Shown here: positions 45,244 through 56,247 of the stretch, in pieces
How positions within the stretch are numbered: position 1 is the first letter of the stretch
Layout: each line of letters opens with the position of its first letter
Origin: Patella vulgata
Taxonomy: Eukaryota > Mollusca > Gastropoda > Patellidae
Direction: 5' to 3'
Length of the DNA: 64,000 nucleotides
Assembly: GCF_932274485.2 (NCBI RefSeq)
Contig: NC_065884.2
Location: 61,318,546 to 61,382,545, forward strand
Notes under the pieces: generated by a model
Told to the model about the DNA's origin: nothing
Seen by the model: the letters and a program-made list of their open reading frames with translations, nothing else
Database searches by the model: none
Position numbers and translations under genes: made by a program

Positions 45244-45390
45244 ATAAGAAATTAACACTGCCAAACTGATATCGTTCCCTTATGAATCGATAACATTTCA
45301 CTAATGTAATGTTTGCCATTAAATTATACACGTCATCCTATTTTTTTAGTATGTATAGAAAGTGGCCAGGAATTATACAGTAGTCTTTAA

Positions 45391-45898
45391 AGAGCCAATC
45401 CCGATAATATTTTAGAGAATTAAACTGCTTAATTTTGTGTTAAAAGCCCTTAAAATCCCGTACCGAGCAAGGGCCGAGCAACTAATTCAACATTTGAGAT
45501 AAGTTTTCAAACAACTTACACCCGTCAGTCTTGATCTGGAAATGGAGACCAGTGTCCCAAGCTGTATTATGCGGTGTGTAGATAAAACCAGACTTTTATT
45601 TTATAAAAACAATGTGTAGGTGAAATTTATCTTTCGTTATCCAGTGCGGCACATGGGTCATTCACTAAAGGAACGGCGATAGATTATCAGGTCACCCAAC
45701 GAAAAAAATTGACCAGAAATCTTAAAAGGGTTACGTGTCCGGATAAGCATTTTTGACGTTCACGTCCAAACAACTCAATATTTTGAGCTGAAATTTTGAG
45801 ACAAGGTAAATACACCATTCCTCTATATTTTGGCGCTTAAATTGCATACGAACTCGGATTTTTATTTTTGAGACTCTGTTCAAATCGGGATAGTCCCT
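45391..45898. mobile_element. T4 element, copy 1 (508 bp)
   Basis: TTAA at 45387-45390 and 45899-45902. Ends AGAGCCAATCCCGAT and, on the other strand, AGGGACTATCCCGATTTG. It supplies the empty-site sequence (CTGCTTAATTTTG near 45430) for the T1 insertion in copy 2. No coding region seen. Confidence 0.85.
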
Positions 45899-46160
45899 TT
45901 AATTAGCAGGTGTGTAACTAGCTGTAAAATATATCACTTGTATCACTAGACTGTTTCTGATACCCACTACTATTGGATATATTAATAAGGGGCAATTCAT
46001 TTCATGCGCGAATATAAGTGATGTGTTAACTGCAATGGCGGTGTTTTAAGATTTGCAATTTAGAAGAACATACTGGAAATCTTCTCATTAATGGTTATCT
46101 AATTTGAAATTCGGAATTCAAGAGAATAGATATGTAACCCCATATTTAACATTAAATAAA

Positions 46161-46222
46161 TGAAATGAAATGGGGTTTAACGTCTTACTGTTCTGCTCCT
46201 GACCGGGCTATTAAAGACGGGT
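46161..46222 (-). repeat. Very short SINE-B insertion with 13-bp target duplication
   Basis: AACATTAAATAAA at 46148-46160 and 46223-46235 bracket only 62 bp: GAAATG units, GGGGTTTAACGTC and CTGCTCCTGACCGGGC. A complete retrotransposition event that copied only the 3' end. Confidence 0.9.
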
Positions 46223-46510
46223 AACATTAAATAAATCCTATGATGCTATATAGAGCTACATAATACATATCTGTAACCCAACCTTTAAGAAAAAATAAAT
46301 TCCAGGATGTCATCTAGTGCTACAATATAAGTCGTTAGTCACACCAGAATACATCTTTTACCTAACCTTTAACTATAAATAAATAAAAATAAATAAATAA
46401 CATTGTAAACTTCCATGATGAACGTCTGTTAAAAAATCAGTCTGAAACGTTGGAAAAAAAATGGAATTAAATAAATGAATTTCATACAGCGCTACAGCTT
46501 CATACAATAC

Positions 46511-46745
46511 TAGGGGGTTGGGTGGCCGAATGGTTAACGCGTACGCGTTGCATCATAAGGTCTGTCATTGAGTCAAGTGGTGTGGTTTCCATTCACCGCT
46601 TGTACGTGACAAGGAGTAGGATCGCCCCTCCCACTACTAAAGACACCTACGCGCAAGCGAATTAATGAAATAAAACTGAACCATATGTTAGTCCCGATAT
46701 GACCTAGTTTGTTTCGAGTGGACGTTAAACCACATTTCTCCCTCT
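46511..46745 (+). repeat. SINE-A with core deletion
   Basis: GGGGGTTGGGTGGCCGAATGG head, box B-like GGTTTCCATTCACC. The core GTTTTCTCCGGG part is deleted (GGATCGCC joins CCTCCCACT). The end is GGACGTTAAACCACATTTC. Confidence 0.9.
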
Positions 46746-47277
46746 GTCATGCAATACGCAATAGAAGTTACATCTCCTTAAACAGTAAATATAGAGGATT
46801 TACATCTAGTTAAAATATAAGTTGTCGGTAACATCAGAATACATCAACAATAATTACACTTAATGGAAAGTGACATTTCTAATACTCTGATAATTATCTG
46901 ACGCAATAAAATCACTTCCAATCTTTCAACTACCACACGAAGGTGACGGTCGGTTGGTACAGATACACGACCTTGCTGATATTTAACAATCTGTGCAAGG
47001 TTAATTAAACTCAGCGTTTAAAACTGCATGTTTTCCTTGGTTTTTTTAATGATGTTAAAAAAACCCAATAACACCCACTTACAGATAACGTGTTTGCACT
47101 AATATTCCAACTGCCATCGTTCGGTGCATATTACTTTAATATTGCGGTATAATTGCAATATCATTACTTTATTTACATCATATGGACGAGTTTATGCATA
47201 ATATTACCTCGTTAATATTGTATTTGCGAATTGCGATTACCTCGTAAATTCTATATTAAAGTCATGAATTAAGATTA

Positions 47278-47370
47278 CCCAACCCTAACCCTGGACCTAA
47301 CCCTAACGCCAGTAACGCTTACCCTAACCCTAACCTACAATCACCCCAAAAATCACATGCCCTAACCTTA
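47278..47370. repeat. Short interstitial telomere-like stretch
   Basis: CCCAACCCTAACCC, GACCTAACCCTAACG and TTACCCTAACCCTAACC interleave with unrelated bases. Similar short runs occur at 6538-6556, 33035-33050 and 49450-49490. Confidence 0.6.
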
Positions 47371-47431
47371 TTTACATCTCAGCGCCCTTGACGAAAATTA
47401 AGTTGGCCTTAACAAATAGATCTAGCCCTTT

Positions 47432-47683
47432 AGGGGGTTGGGTAGCCACATAGTTAGCGCGTGAAATCCCAAGGTCTGTCATTGAGTCAAGTGGCATGGT
47501 TTCGATTAGCCGTATGTATACGTAACAAGGAGTAGATCGCCTGTCCAAACTCACAGATTTTCTCCGGGTCCTCCGGTTTCATCCCACTGCTAAAACTCCT
47601 GTGCAACAAGCGAATTATTGAAATAGAATTGACCATGTGATAGTCCTGAAATGACCTAGCTTGTGTCGAGTGGATGTTGCCCC

Positions 47684-47728
<45 letters not shown>
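47432..47728 (+). repeat. SINE-A with CT tail
   Basis: GGGGGTTGGGTAGCCACATAG head, core GATTTTCTCCGGGTCCTCC, end GGATGTTGCCCCCCC and about 40 bp CT. The ACGTTAAAC block is mutated to ATGTTGCCC. Confidence 0.9.
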
Positions 47729-47731
<3 letters not shown>

Positions 47732-48025
47732 TTTATGTATCTCTACCCGGTGTCCTTTTATAGCCGACCGCAAGTTTAAACGCTCCATAATAATTGACCA
47801 ATTTCATTCATCACCATTAACAAGCACAGATCACGCTCAGGAGAACAGGTCATCTCGACCCAATACACCCAATAAAAACAAGCTGGTGGCCAATGAGGCA
47901 AGTATAGCGTTACGTCTGGAAGCACACCGAGAATTTAACACCGACAATTATACTGTGTGTATAAGTAACTGTAAGTTGGTATGATCGTTTTGGCTTGCGT
48001 CTTCCTTCATTAACAACACTCTTAA

Positions 48026-48933
48026 AGGGCCAGTCCTGATAATATTTTGGAGAATAAAACTGCATAAAGATACGTTATGGGAGATAAGATAAAGAGATGG
48101 CAGTTCTCGCTATAATAGTTAAAAACTAGATAGTGTAAAGGTAATTTGCTGGAAATTTCAGTCAAATTGATCCACTATGAGCCGAGAAAGAAGCGGGTGA
48201 AATTTTTGCATAGTCTCGGTCATCATTACTAAAATCATTAATATAAACAGCATAGTCTCGATTATCCACTTTTTCTGATTTAATTATCAATGGCCGTTAG
48301 CGGCATATAGGAATCTAATCCAGCCAACTTCGAAGGCTAGCCTTGACATCGAGAGTTTATTATGGTCTGGATAAGTTAATTAATGTCTAATTGATAATTT
48401 AGATAACATTTCAGGCCTAAAGAAAGCCTTGTAATAAGCAGATTTTGCTCTTGCATAATGCATGTTTAATTTTGTGTTATAATCCCTTAAAATCCTCCAC
48501 CATAGGGCCGAGCAACTATCACATACATTTTCAAACAACTTAAACCGGTCAGTCTTCATCTGGAAATGGGGACTGATGTCCCAAGCTGTATTATGCGGTG
48601 TCTGGATAAAACCAGACTTTTATTTTATAAAAATAATGTGTAGGTTAAATTTATCTTTCGTTATCAAGTACAGCACATGGGCCATTCATTGTATAGCCCT
48701 CTAAAAGAACGGGAATCGATTATAAGGTCACCCAACGAAAAAATTGTCCCGAAATCTTAAAAGGGTTACGTGTCCGGATAAGCAGTTTTGACATTCACGT
48801 CCAAACGACTCAATATTTTGAGCTGAAATTTTGAGAAAATGTTAATACATCATTCCTCAATATTTTGGCGCTTAAATTGCATACGTACTCAGACTTTAAT
48901 TTTTGAGACTCTGCTCAAATCGGGATAGTCCCT
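48026..48933. mobile_element. T4 element, copy 2, carrying a nested T1
   Basis: TTAA at 48022-48025 and 48934-48937, ends AGGGCCAGTCCTGAT and the inverse of ATCGGGATAGTCCCT. Without the nested T1 and its four-base duplication the length is about 506 bp, matching copy 1. The two copies differ by scattered substitutions and small indels. Confidence 0.85.
48068..48465 (-). mobile_element. T1 element nested in T4
   Basis: Left ATAA (mutated TTAA, 48064-48067) then AGATACGTTATGGGAG. Right TTGCATAATGCATGT then TTAA (48466-48469). The host T4 reads CTGCTTAATTTTG when empty (45391 copy) and CTGCA... ...TTTAATTTTG when filled. Confidence 0.9.
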
Positions 48934-49189
48934 TTAAGTGACTTATTGACTAGCAATCAAATTCGATTCAAATTCTTCCGACTAGACCAATCTTTCTTCC
49001 ATAGCACAAAAACACCCTTAATAGATTTCCATGGTGTAACTTACTCAACAGGGTTTGTTTCTGGAACGTTTGATACCACTTCCCCGGGTTCACCCGTGAT
49101 CAGGATTGTGTCTTGTGGCAGGTTCTGTTTTACTGTAATTTCTATAAAAAGTTATGTTCGGCGAAATACGCGAAGAGTCCAAATTGAAT

Positions 49190-49437
49190 AGCAGTCTTTG
49201 GCGTCTGATTATTCCAGTCTACACCAGTAGTTTTCTCTATGGGGAATCTGTACCTCGAAAGCATTCTGACACGCGATTCGTGTGCCAATTTTAAAATGTT
49301 CATTGTGTCGTAAATATCGGATATGAGAAGCCCATCTCTTCACGTTAAGTTAACAACATCAATGTATATTTTAATTGACCAATAAGTTGAGTTTGCAATG
49401 TCGAAGACTGTGAATGATATTGAATTAAAGACTTGCC
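49190..49437 (-). mobile_element. T3 element arm, solitary
   Basis: On the minus strand it follows T3 from TCTTTAATTCAATATCATTC (near the tip) through ACATTGATGTTGTTAAC, AGATGGGCTTCTCATATCC and CACACGAATCGCGTGTC to GTGTAGACTGGAATAATCAG, matching the left arm of 7737-8872 including the part its right arm lacks. The outermost terminus is diverged. Confidence 0.75.
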
Positions 49438-49451
49438 TCCTATAACGAGAT

Positions 49452-49495
49452 TGTGGGTTAGGGTTAGCCCTAACCCGTGCCCTAACCCTAATTAC
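49452..49495. repeat. Telomere-like inverted stretch
   Basis: GGGTTAGGGTTAG followed at once by CCCTAACCCGTGCCCTAACCC: a back-to-back arrangement of TTAGGG-type repeats. Confidence 0.65.
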
Positions 49496-50130
49496 ATCTC
49501 GTGACGAAATCTGCAATTGGACTTTTACCCCTTGTTCCGAGGTTCATTTTGTTGTGGTGAGACCTACCCGTTACTTATTTATTTCATGAAAGACCTGCCT
49601 TCAACCATTATTATATATAATATGTAATAATACATTAAAAAAAAAAGAAATAAAAAAATAATTGAATGTCACTTTTAGTTTTCGAAGAAATTATCAGTGA
49701 GCAGAAATTCGGCTGAGATTACAAAGTGGTCTGGGATAATGCCAATCCCGAGACAGATTTACAGGATCATACGAGAATTAAACGATTATGTTCTGTACTA
49801 TTTTAAACTTGTTCATAATATCTACTACCGGGTAGAAATTGATAGTCAATGCGATAAGAAGAGCACGTAGAAGAGGGTTTGAAATTGGATTTTTTTTATT
49901 GTAATCGATCGGAACAATTTATATAAAATGGCTCCTAAACTAGAAGTCAAAAAACATTCCTAACGACGTACATTTTTTAACCTGCCATCATTTTGCAAGC
50001 CGACGTTAATCCTTTCTATTTTCGTTGCTGTTAATTTATGATGTTATTTTATTCTTTATGGCTTTATGTATTGATCCTCTATGAACAATTTTATTGATAC
50101 TATTATTTGAATTACGAAATTATACTTTTA

Positions 50131-50176
50131 CCAATGTCTTACTTTTCTGCTGCAACTGGCCTGAAGAAGGCGGACA
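50131..50176 (-). repeat. SINE-B 3' fragment
   Basis: AATGTCTTACTTTTCTGCTGC then GGCCTGAAGAAGGCGGAC, a degraded piece of the SINE-B end. Confidence 0.5.
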
Positions 50177-50786
50177 GAGCGCGTTTTTTCGACCGCCTCA
50201 AACACGCCGAATATGTTAACCTGACATGGAATGAGTAGGGTCATGTTCCTGGAGCAACGACCGTGAGTTTTACAACATCTAGACGTTGCTAGGTTGATCT
50301 GCAATTCCCGAACTTATAGCTGCGTTATCTCCCTTTAACATAGACACGTGAACGATGGCGTCCAATCAGAGGTTGTGACACAAGCACTCTCAAATTAAAC
50401 ATAGCGACCCGACCTCCACGGAAACCTTGACATTGAACGAACCTTGAACTTTACAACTCGATTACCACAGGTAGACATTTTAGCTGAAAACCGCGAGACT
50501 TGGTATTCACGATGATCAAGGACTCTGATAGGCTCCTCAGCTGTCAGTAGCCAATCGAAATTAGTACCGAAATATTACGTTAAAGCGAGATAAAGCCTTC
50601 TATTGAAGATGGAGTAGGTAGGCTCGGAGGCCCCTAAAGAAGTTAATGTTCTCCAGTAGTTTTGGTGCATAGTTTTTAATGAATTGGTAAGCAACGCAGT
50701 CTGTGGGGGAGTTTGGTACTCAAGATATACTCTAGACAGCGCCATCAACATTTAATTCAACAAATCCATGGGTTTGAGGCACCCAG

Positions 50787-51145
50787 GGGGATCACGTGGC
50801 TAAGTTGGTAAGACGCTGGCTCGCTAGTCTGGAGGTCGGGTGTTCGATCCCTGCATTGGCCGAGAAAGTTCATTCAGATTTTCCGGCGTGGTTTCCCCTT
50901 GTCAGTGATGAAGGGCCTGACAAGGACAGCTGTCTAGTCGTTCGGACGGGACAAAAAACCGAGGTCCCGTGTACACACTGGCGTGCACGTAAAAGATCCC
51001 CTGGCAGTTGGAATTCGATACAAGAGTAGGCCGTAGCGCCGCTGCCCGGGCAATTTTCCCTCATAACACACTGTATGACGTATGCCCGTCTTCATTAGCC
51101 CAGGTTAGGAGCAGAACAGTAGGACGTTAAACCCCATTTGATTTC
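50787..51145 (+). repeat. SINE-B, reference full-length copy
   Basis: A tRNA-like head (50789-50862) with box A TGGCTAAGTTGGT and box B TGTTCGATCCC, then GAGAAAGTTCATTCAGATTTT, the core with GAGGTCCCGTGTACAC and GTGCACGTAAAAGATCCC, and the GTATGCCCGTCTTCATTAG end. It closes with GGACGTTAAACCCCATTT and a short ATTTG tail. The core resembles a domain seen in SINEs of several invertebrate phyla; I cannot give its name with certainty. The paired ORFs 50796-51064 are this SINE. Confidence 0.95.
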
Positions 51146-52149
51146 ATTTGAGGCACCCAGTCCATCCCTGGTGTTTACAGATGTCAACAACATACAAAAA
51201 AATGTATTTATGAATTCTAGACCCGATAATGACCGTGGACTATAATTTTATAAGGATTACACAAACCCTAATGAATTCCTAGCCTTGCTGTGGTTACGGA
51301 TAACTTCTACTAGATAATATACTAGACAGTTTTTTTTTATAAAAAGTTCTTATCTTATTTGTGTTTCATTTGATACACACCAAGCTAACAAAACAAGAAA
51401 AAGAGAAAAAAAATCAAAAAGAAAAAAAAATCTATATAAGTTAATGAATTCGTAAACCTGTCTGAGAAGGGGCCTCAATTTCTACTGAACCGAAAATTAT
51501 AAAGTTATTTGTAAGATCTGGAACTATATTAAAGCTGAATAAATATAGATAAACGAACTTCGTCTGGCACAACATGCACCATTAGTATATAATAAATTGC
51601 CCTTATTAGGATCTAGAAATCAGGGCTAACTGAGCTATGTGACTGATTGACTGTTTCTACTTGGCTGGCACCATAATCCTCATTAAAGCCGAGTCGGCAT
51701 GATCGCTTATCATTTCATTTTGTGGTCTGAAATACTTATTACATACGTGATTACACCACGATCAACAATTGCGTTCAAAACTCGAGTGAAATTCGTGACA
51801 TTATTCGTCTAATATCGCCATCTTAATCCAGGAGACGACTATCATATATAGATCATTGCCATTGGCTAACATTAGGAAGATTTTAGGTCAGGAGTAAATA
51901 TTATCTTGGCGTGTAATTGGTCAGTGGAAGTCAACGATTTGGTGTTAACTGATCAACGAGGATTAAGTATCATACAGTATCATAATATTCTAGGTTAACT
52001 TGCGTATTTCAGAATGTCTGAGATGGATCAGGTCAGAATAAACACTAAGAAGATTCACCTTGGTCACATATAAAGAGAACTTTTAAACTTGGCGACAATA
52101 TATTTAACGGCTGTAGGTTTCTCCTGTATAATATTTAGCTCTTTAAGGT

Positions 52150-52920
52150 GTATTCTAAACGGCAGTATGTTTTTTAAATTAAGGAATATTTTAAATATAC
52201 CATTTAGCAAATGAATGTTCTAAACACGACAATTTTTTAAATAGATGATTAAAGAATGCATGTTTTAAATAGATGATTACAGAATGCATGTTTTAAATAG
52301 ATGAACACAGAATGAATGTTTTAAATATAAATTATACCTTTACCGAATGGATGGCCTATATGTCTTTACCAATGAATGTTTTATATAAACTTTTACCGAA
52401 TGAATATTGTAAATAGGTCATTATATAATGAATGTTTTAAACATATCACCACAGAATGAATGCTTTAAATAGATCATTACAGAATATATGTTTTAAATAG
52501 ATCATCGCAGAATGGAATGAATGTTTTAAACAGATAATTACAGAAGGAATGCTTTAAACAGGTCATTACAGAATGCATGTTTTAAATAGACTTTTACAGA
52601 ATGAATGTTTTAAATTTGCAAGTGCGTGTCCAAGTTGTAATTTAAATAGGTACATGCAGACACTATAAATGCTTTTAATAGATATGCATCGGCTGTATGT
52701 TTAAATAAACTGTTTTAGAATGTATGTTTTAAACAATCATTGGTTACATGTATGTTTTAAATAGACTTTGAAAGGATGCTTAAACAGACTTTAAATGGAA
52801 TTTAAAAGAATGGTTTAAAAACAATCTGAACGAGTGTTTAAACTTTCAACTGTAAAAGATAAATAAATAGACTTTCAACGGATATTTTTCAAAAATTAAA
52901 ATGATGCTTTAAATAGACTA
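52150..52920 (+). repeat. Degenerate minisatellite, about 28-bp unit
   Basis: More than 20 units of the type ATTACAGAATGAATGTTTTAAATAGA with varying length. It drifts strongly at both ends. Confidence 0.9.
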
Positions 52921-52938
52921 CATACGCAACTTTCGATA

Positions 52939-53632
52939 TTTGTCCACAGTTAGCCTCGCTTGAGAACAGACACGAAGCTAGTTGACCGACATTTTAATCC
53001 CCATTTCGACGATTTTAGCCGTAAACACTATCTATACTTTTAGAATACTGACTAGTATTTATTCCACTTCCGTTTTCATATGCAATGACATTAAAAATTT
53101 TTAGTTTGTCTTTGTGTGTATGGATCGGATAGGAATCGCATTAAAGTTAAGTTAAGAATTTAGTAAACATTCATCCACTGTTTATGAGAAATATCTTTAA
53201 TCCAGAAACACAAAACTTTGCATATTATAGTTACTTATTGATGTATTTGATACATTAAAATAACAAAAGCTTTATAAAGGGCTATATTTTAGTTCAAATA
53301 AGGAGAACAATTTTGAATAAATTCTTAACTTAAGTCTGGGAATGCTTTGTGAACTCGGGGCCTGGGGCCTGGGGCCTGTTTCACGAAATTTTAACTTAAG
53401 ATAAAATCCAAAATTTTAGTCATTTGATTGGATAATATTTGGTTGATTTTAGTGCTTAGCCAATCAAAATTGAAGTATCTACTAAAATTTGGATTTTATC
53501 TTTAGTTAAGATTTCGTGAAACAGGCCCCTGGTCTCAAAGTAGATAGTTCTCTGTGTGCAGACATCTTGGATATCCATACGGTGCTGACCAATCTGTTTC
53601 ACAGAGGTGATACGAAACCTTTCATCTAACTT
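52939..53632 (+). repeat. Repeat D copy 2
   Basis: CTTGAGAACAGACACGAAG, GACCGACATTTTAAT, CGACGATTTTAGCCG and TTTGTCTTTGTGTGTATGGA, then, past a hairpin insert, AAAGTAGATAGTTCTCTG and CGGTGCTGACC. The same order occurs at 60010-60320. No coding is seen. It may be a larger, ill-defined element. Confidence 0.65.
53371..53529. mobile_element. Fold-back MITE (GGGGCCTGTTTCACG ends), 159 bp
   Basis: GGGGCCTGTTTCACGAAAT at the left and ATTTCGTGAAACAGGCCCC at the right are perfect inverses. Pairing continues through TTAACTTAAGATAAAATCC for about 50 bp. Two extra GGGGCCT copies precede it. Confidence 0.85.
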
Positions 53633-53652
53633 CATGTTCCTCTTCTTCTTCT

Positions 53653-53700
53653 ATTAGTGTTTAACACCCGCTTCCACCGTGGGTGATATCGCAGACAAGT
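53653..53700 (+). repeat. Family C core fragment
   Basis: TAGTGTTTAACACCCGCTTCC then CGTGGGTGATATCGCAGACA. Same core as 10867 and 13166. Confidence 0.7.
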
Positions 53701-53895
53701 TGTCATGTTTTACTATGCTCAGCGCATGCGCAGGAACCTTTCTTGTGGTAGCGAATATTGACTGCTGATAAGTTTGTGTGCCAACCAGTCAGGTAACTTT
53801 TTCACTGTGTGTATATGATGTATTGAAGATCATTCAAAATAATAAAAACGAAACGAATTTAGATTGTAATTGAAAAGATTGAATAGATTACTTAC

Positions 53896-54296
53896 CTCTA
53901 TAAGTAAAATTGAGAGGACTGATAAGCTGGCGTAATGTAAGCAATGGGCTACATACTCCGCATATGTGTGATCGTTTTTTTCCCAATACACATGTCTCAC
54001 CGCAGTCTCATTTGTCCTGTTCATAGCACTCTGAATATAATAATCATCCGTACGCTGCGCATATCGCCTATGTCTTGTTTCGTTATGTGGTGTATTATTC
54101 CGCGCACTATAATCCGTTGTCACGTTACTCTGAAATATATCAACACCAGCACCCCACTGAATATCCGCATGAAACAACCGGTCTATCACGTAATCTATAT
54201 CCAACATCCTGGAATCTCCCGAGAACTCGCTCGGATATTTGGACTCTAATCCGTCCATTAGGCGAGATGACCTTTCCTCTAATTTCTCTAACGATT
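53896..54296 (-). CDS. Internal exon of a probable Hv1-type proton channel
   Basis: The minus-strand frame is open across 401 bp between an acceptor (TATTTTCAG, AG at 54297-54298) and a donor (GAG|GTAAGT, GT at 53895-53894). It starts in phase 2 and ends in phase 0, giving 133 full codons. The C-terminal piece HYASLSVLSILLIE aligns without gaps with HYMSITILVFFMME of human Hv1 S2, sharing the His-Tyr pair (that His binds zinc in Hv1), Ser, Leu and the Glu. The preceding 110 residues are hydrophilic, with sites NVT, NET, NRT and NET, fitting an extended extracellular S1-S2 loop. S1 and S2-end, S3 and S4 exons were not found. Other voltage-sensor proteins (TMEM266- or TPTE-like) are alternatives. 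Confidence 0.55.
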
Positions 54297-56247
54297 CTGA
54301 AAATATACAAAATGATGTTAAATGCAAACTGAAATCACTATTCGGTCTTAAATGGAAATGGTATCTGTTACATAAAATGCAGAGGCGCTAGCATAATGTG
54401 GAGGGGTTTTTAAAAATAAAAAACTGAATAGGGGACATTCAAGAGTTGGCAATGTATTATATCTATGAAAGGTCCATTTTTATAGTTTAATGTCACACCC
54501 ACCCAAAACAGATCAACGGAATTTTAAAATAAAAAATAACATTCGGAAATGACGTCATAGGAGCATCAACTAGTGTCCCACCCCTCATTTAACAGTAACA
54601 AAAACAAAACTAAAACCCCAACAAAACAAAGCATAAAATTATTATCTTTCCATATTAAAACTGTACATGGCTTTCGGGGAAATGTTAGAATTTATAAATT
54701 TGTTTTTTTACGGATCAACTGGCAACTGATCATGGACAAATACGTTAGTAATGGGTAGAGTTACATTTAATAACGACAATAATTAATCTCTTTAATACTA
54801 GAGCTTTATAATCCTCCCACTATAAAACAAAGCCTGGAATAACCCAACTCTCATTTTTTATTATCTAATTAATAATAACATAATACGCCTAAGTACCACT
54901 TAACGTTTCCACCATAATTGCCTTCATGTCATGAACAATTGGGCATGACGTCACGATTATGTGTTTGACGTCACCGATTATTGTGGTTTATTTGTTTCTG
55001 GCCATCAAAAGCGGAAATCATCGAGTGGCCCGTCGTTAGTGAAGTGAAAAATAAGAAATTATTATTAAGTGCTGGCGATAAGTGGTTTTAACAAAGCTGT
55101 CCAAAGTCGACTGATAGCAGATAATCGATAAACACGCTCTAGCATATGAAAAACATGTCATACATTTGATGGGGCCATGAACAAGAAGGAAACAAGCTAT
55201 TGTCAGTGGTCAATGTCGAAATAGCGAATTAAGTAACAAATTTGCCATTGTACCATAAAGTGTATTACCGAGATGATATTCAATTAATTTACGTTACGTA
55301 GTGGTGAAGAAAATATTAGATTTTGATAGCTTCTAGCAGTTAATAATCTATTATTTTTTGTTCTTCTCTTAATAACAATTTTGCTGGTCTAAGCTCCGTA
55401 AAGACTTGTCTTAAATGGCACATAGACGGAGAATTGTCAAGTCCATTATACGCTCATCAGCATTAAAGTTTGTCTTCTCAATACATATCAAGCTCAAGTG
55501 CAGTCTAAGCCCCCCCCCCCCCATCGGTCGTTAAGTTCTATCTGTCGGGGGTGTAAATCTTTCGATTAGCAGAAAATATTCACGCTTGTCCTTTCAAGGT
55601 GGCTTTCCACACCCATATGCATTCAAGAAACGATATTTATCACGCATTTCGGAAAACGTATTTTCACTTTTATATGTTTGTGGTTAAAATATGTCCATAC
55701 ATTCTCAGAAACGATTTTAAATTTGAAAAAATCGTGGAAATATGCCCGCACAGCAGCTTTGTTTCGGAAAAGATATAGCCTAAGACAGACTCTTATCCAA
55801 AGGATAACTTGGATGTTGACCAAATTTATAACACTTTAAGATGTCTTCAAAAAATCTGATCTATACCGTGCCGTGTTCACAAACTTTTCCGGACACATAA
55901 TATATTTCTTGAACAACGAATCTTATAATGTTGAAAATGAACAGGGTTTATTCAATCCAGTGCTGGGTTAAGACGCATGAATGGAACTCCTGAATGGAGG
56001 GTTACTGTACGTCGAATATCGATAGGTTTCGTCCTGACATGAAGCCAGTGCTTCACACCAAATCTGAAAAACATTCGTTTAAAAACCATAGACTCCATGG
56101 ACATCGGTGACGACATAATAAATTGTGGATTGTACAGTAATGTTTTCTGGAATATGTGTATTAGACAACAATTCCAACATTTTGATTTAGGCCATTGCAT
56201 TTGTCATTCTTTCTTGATATGAGTATAACTCTACAGATATAATTCTG
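54297..56247. other. Probable upstream intron, nothing recognised
   Basis: AT-rich sequence on the 5' side of the minus-strand exon, with a C-tract at 55510-55523. I see no SINE, inverted-repeat element or further exon. Short ORFs such as 55623-55823 lack splice signals and familiar motifs. Confidence 0.4.

Noticed and set aside
47278-47370. Chromosome end
   Set aside because: Only a few interrupted CCCTAA units, with SINEs continuing on both sides.
50789-50862. Possible tRNA gene
   Set aside because: Boxes A and B are present, but the segment is fused to the SINE-B body, recurs in other copies, and does not fold as a standard cloverleaf by eye.
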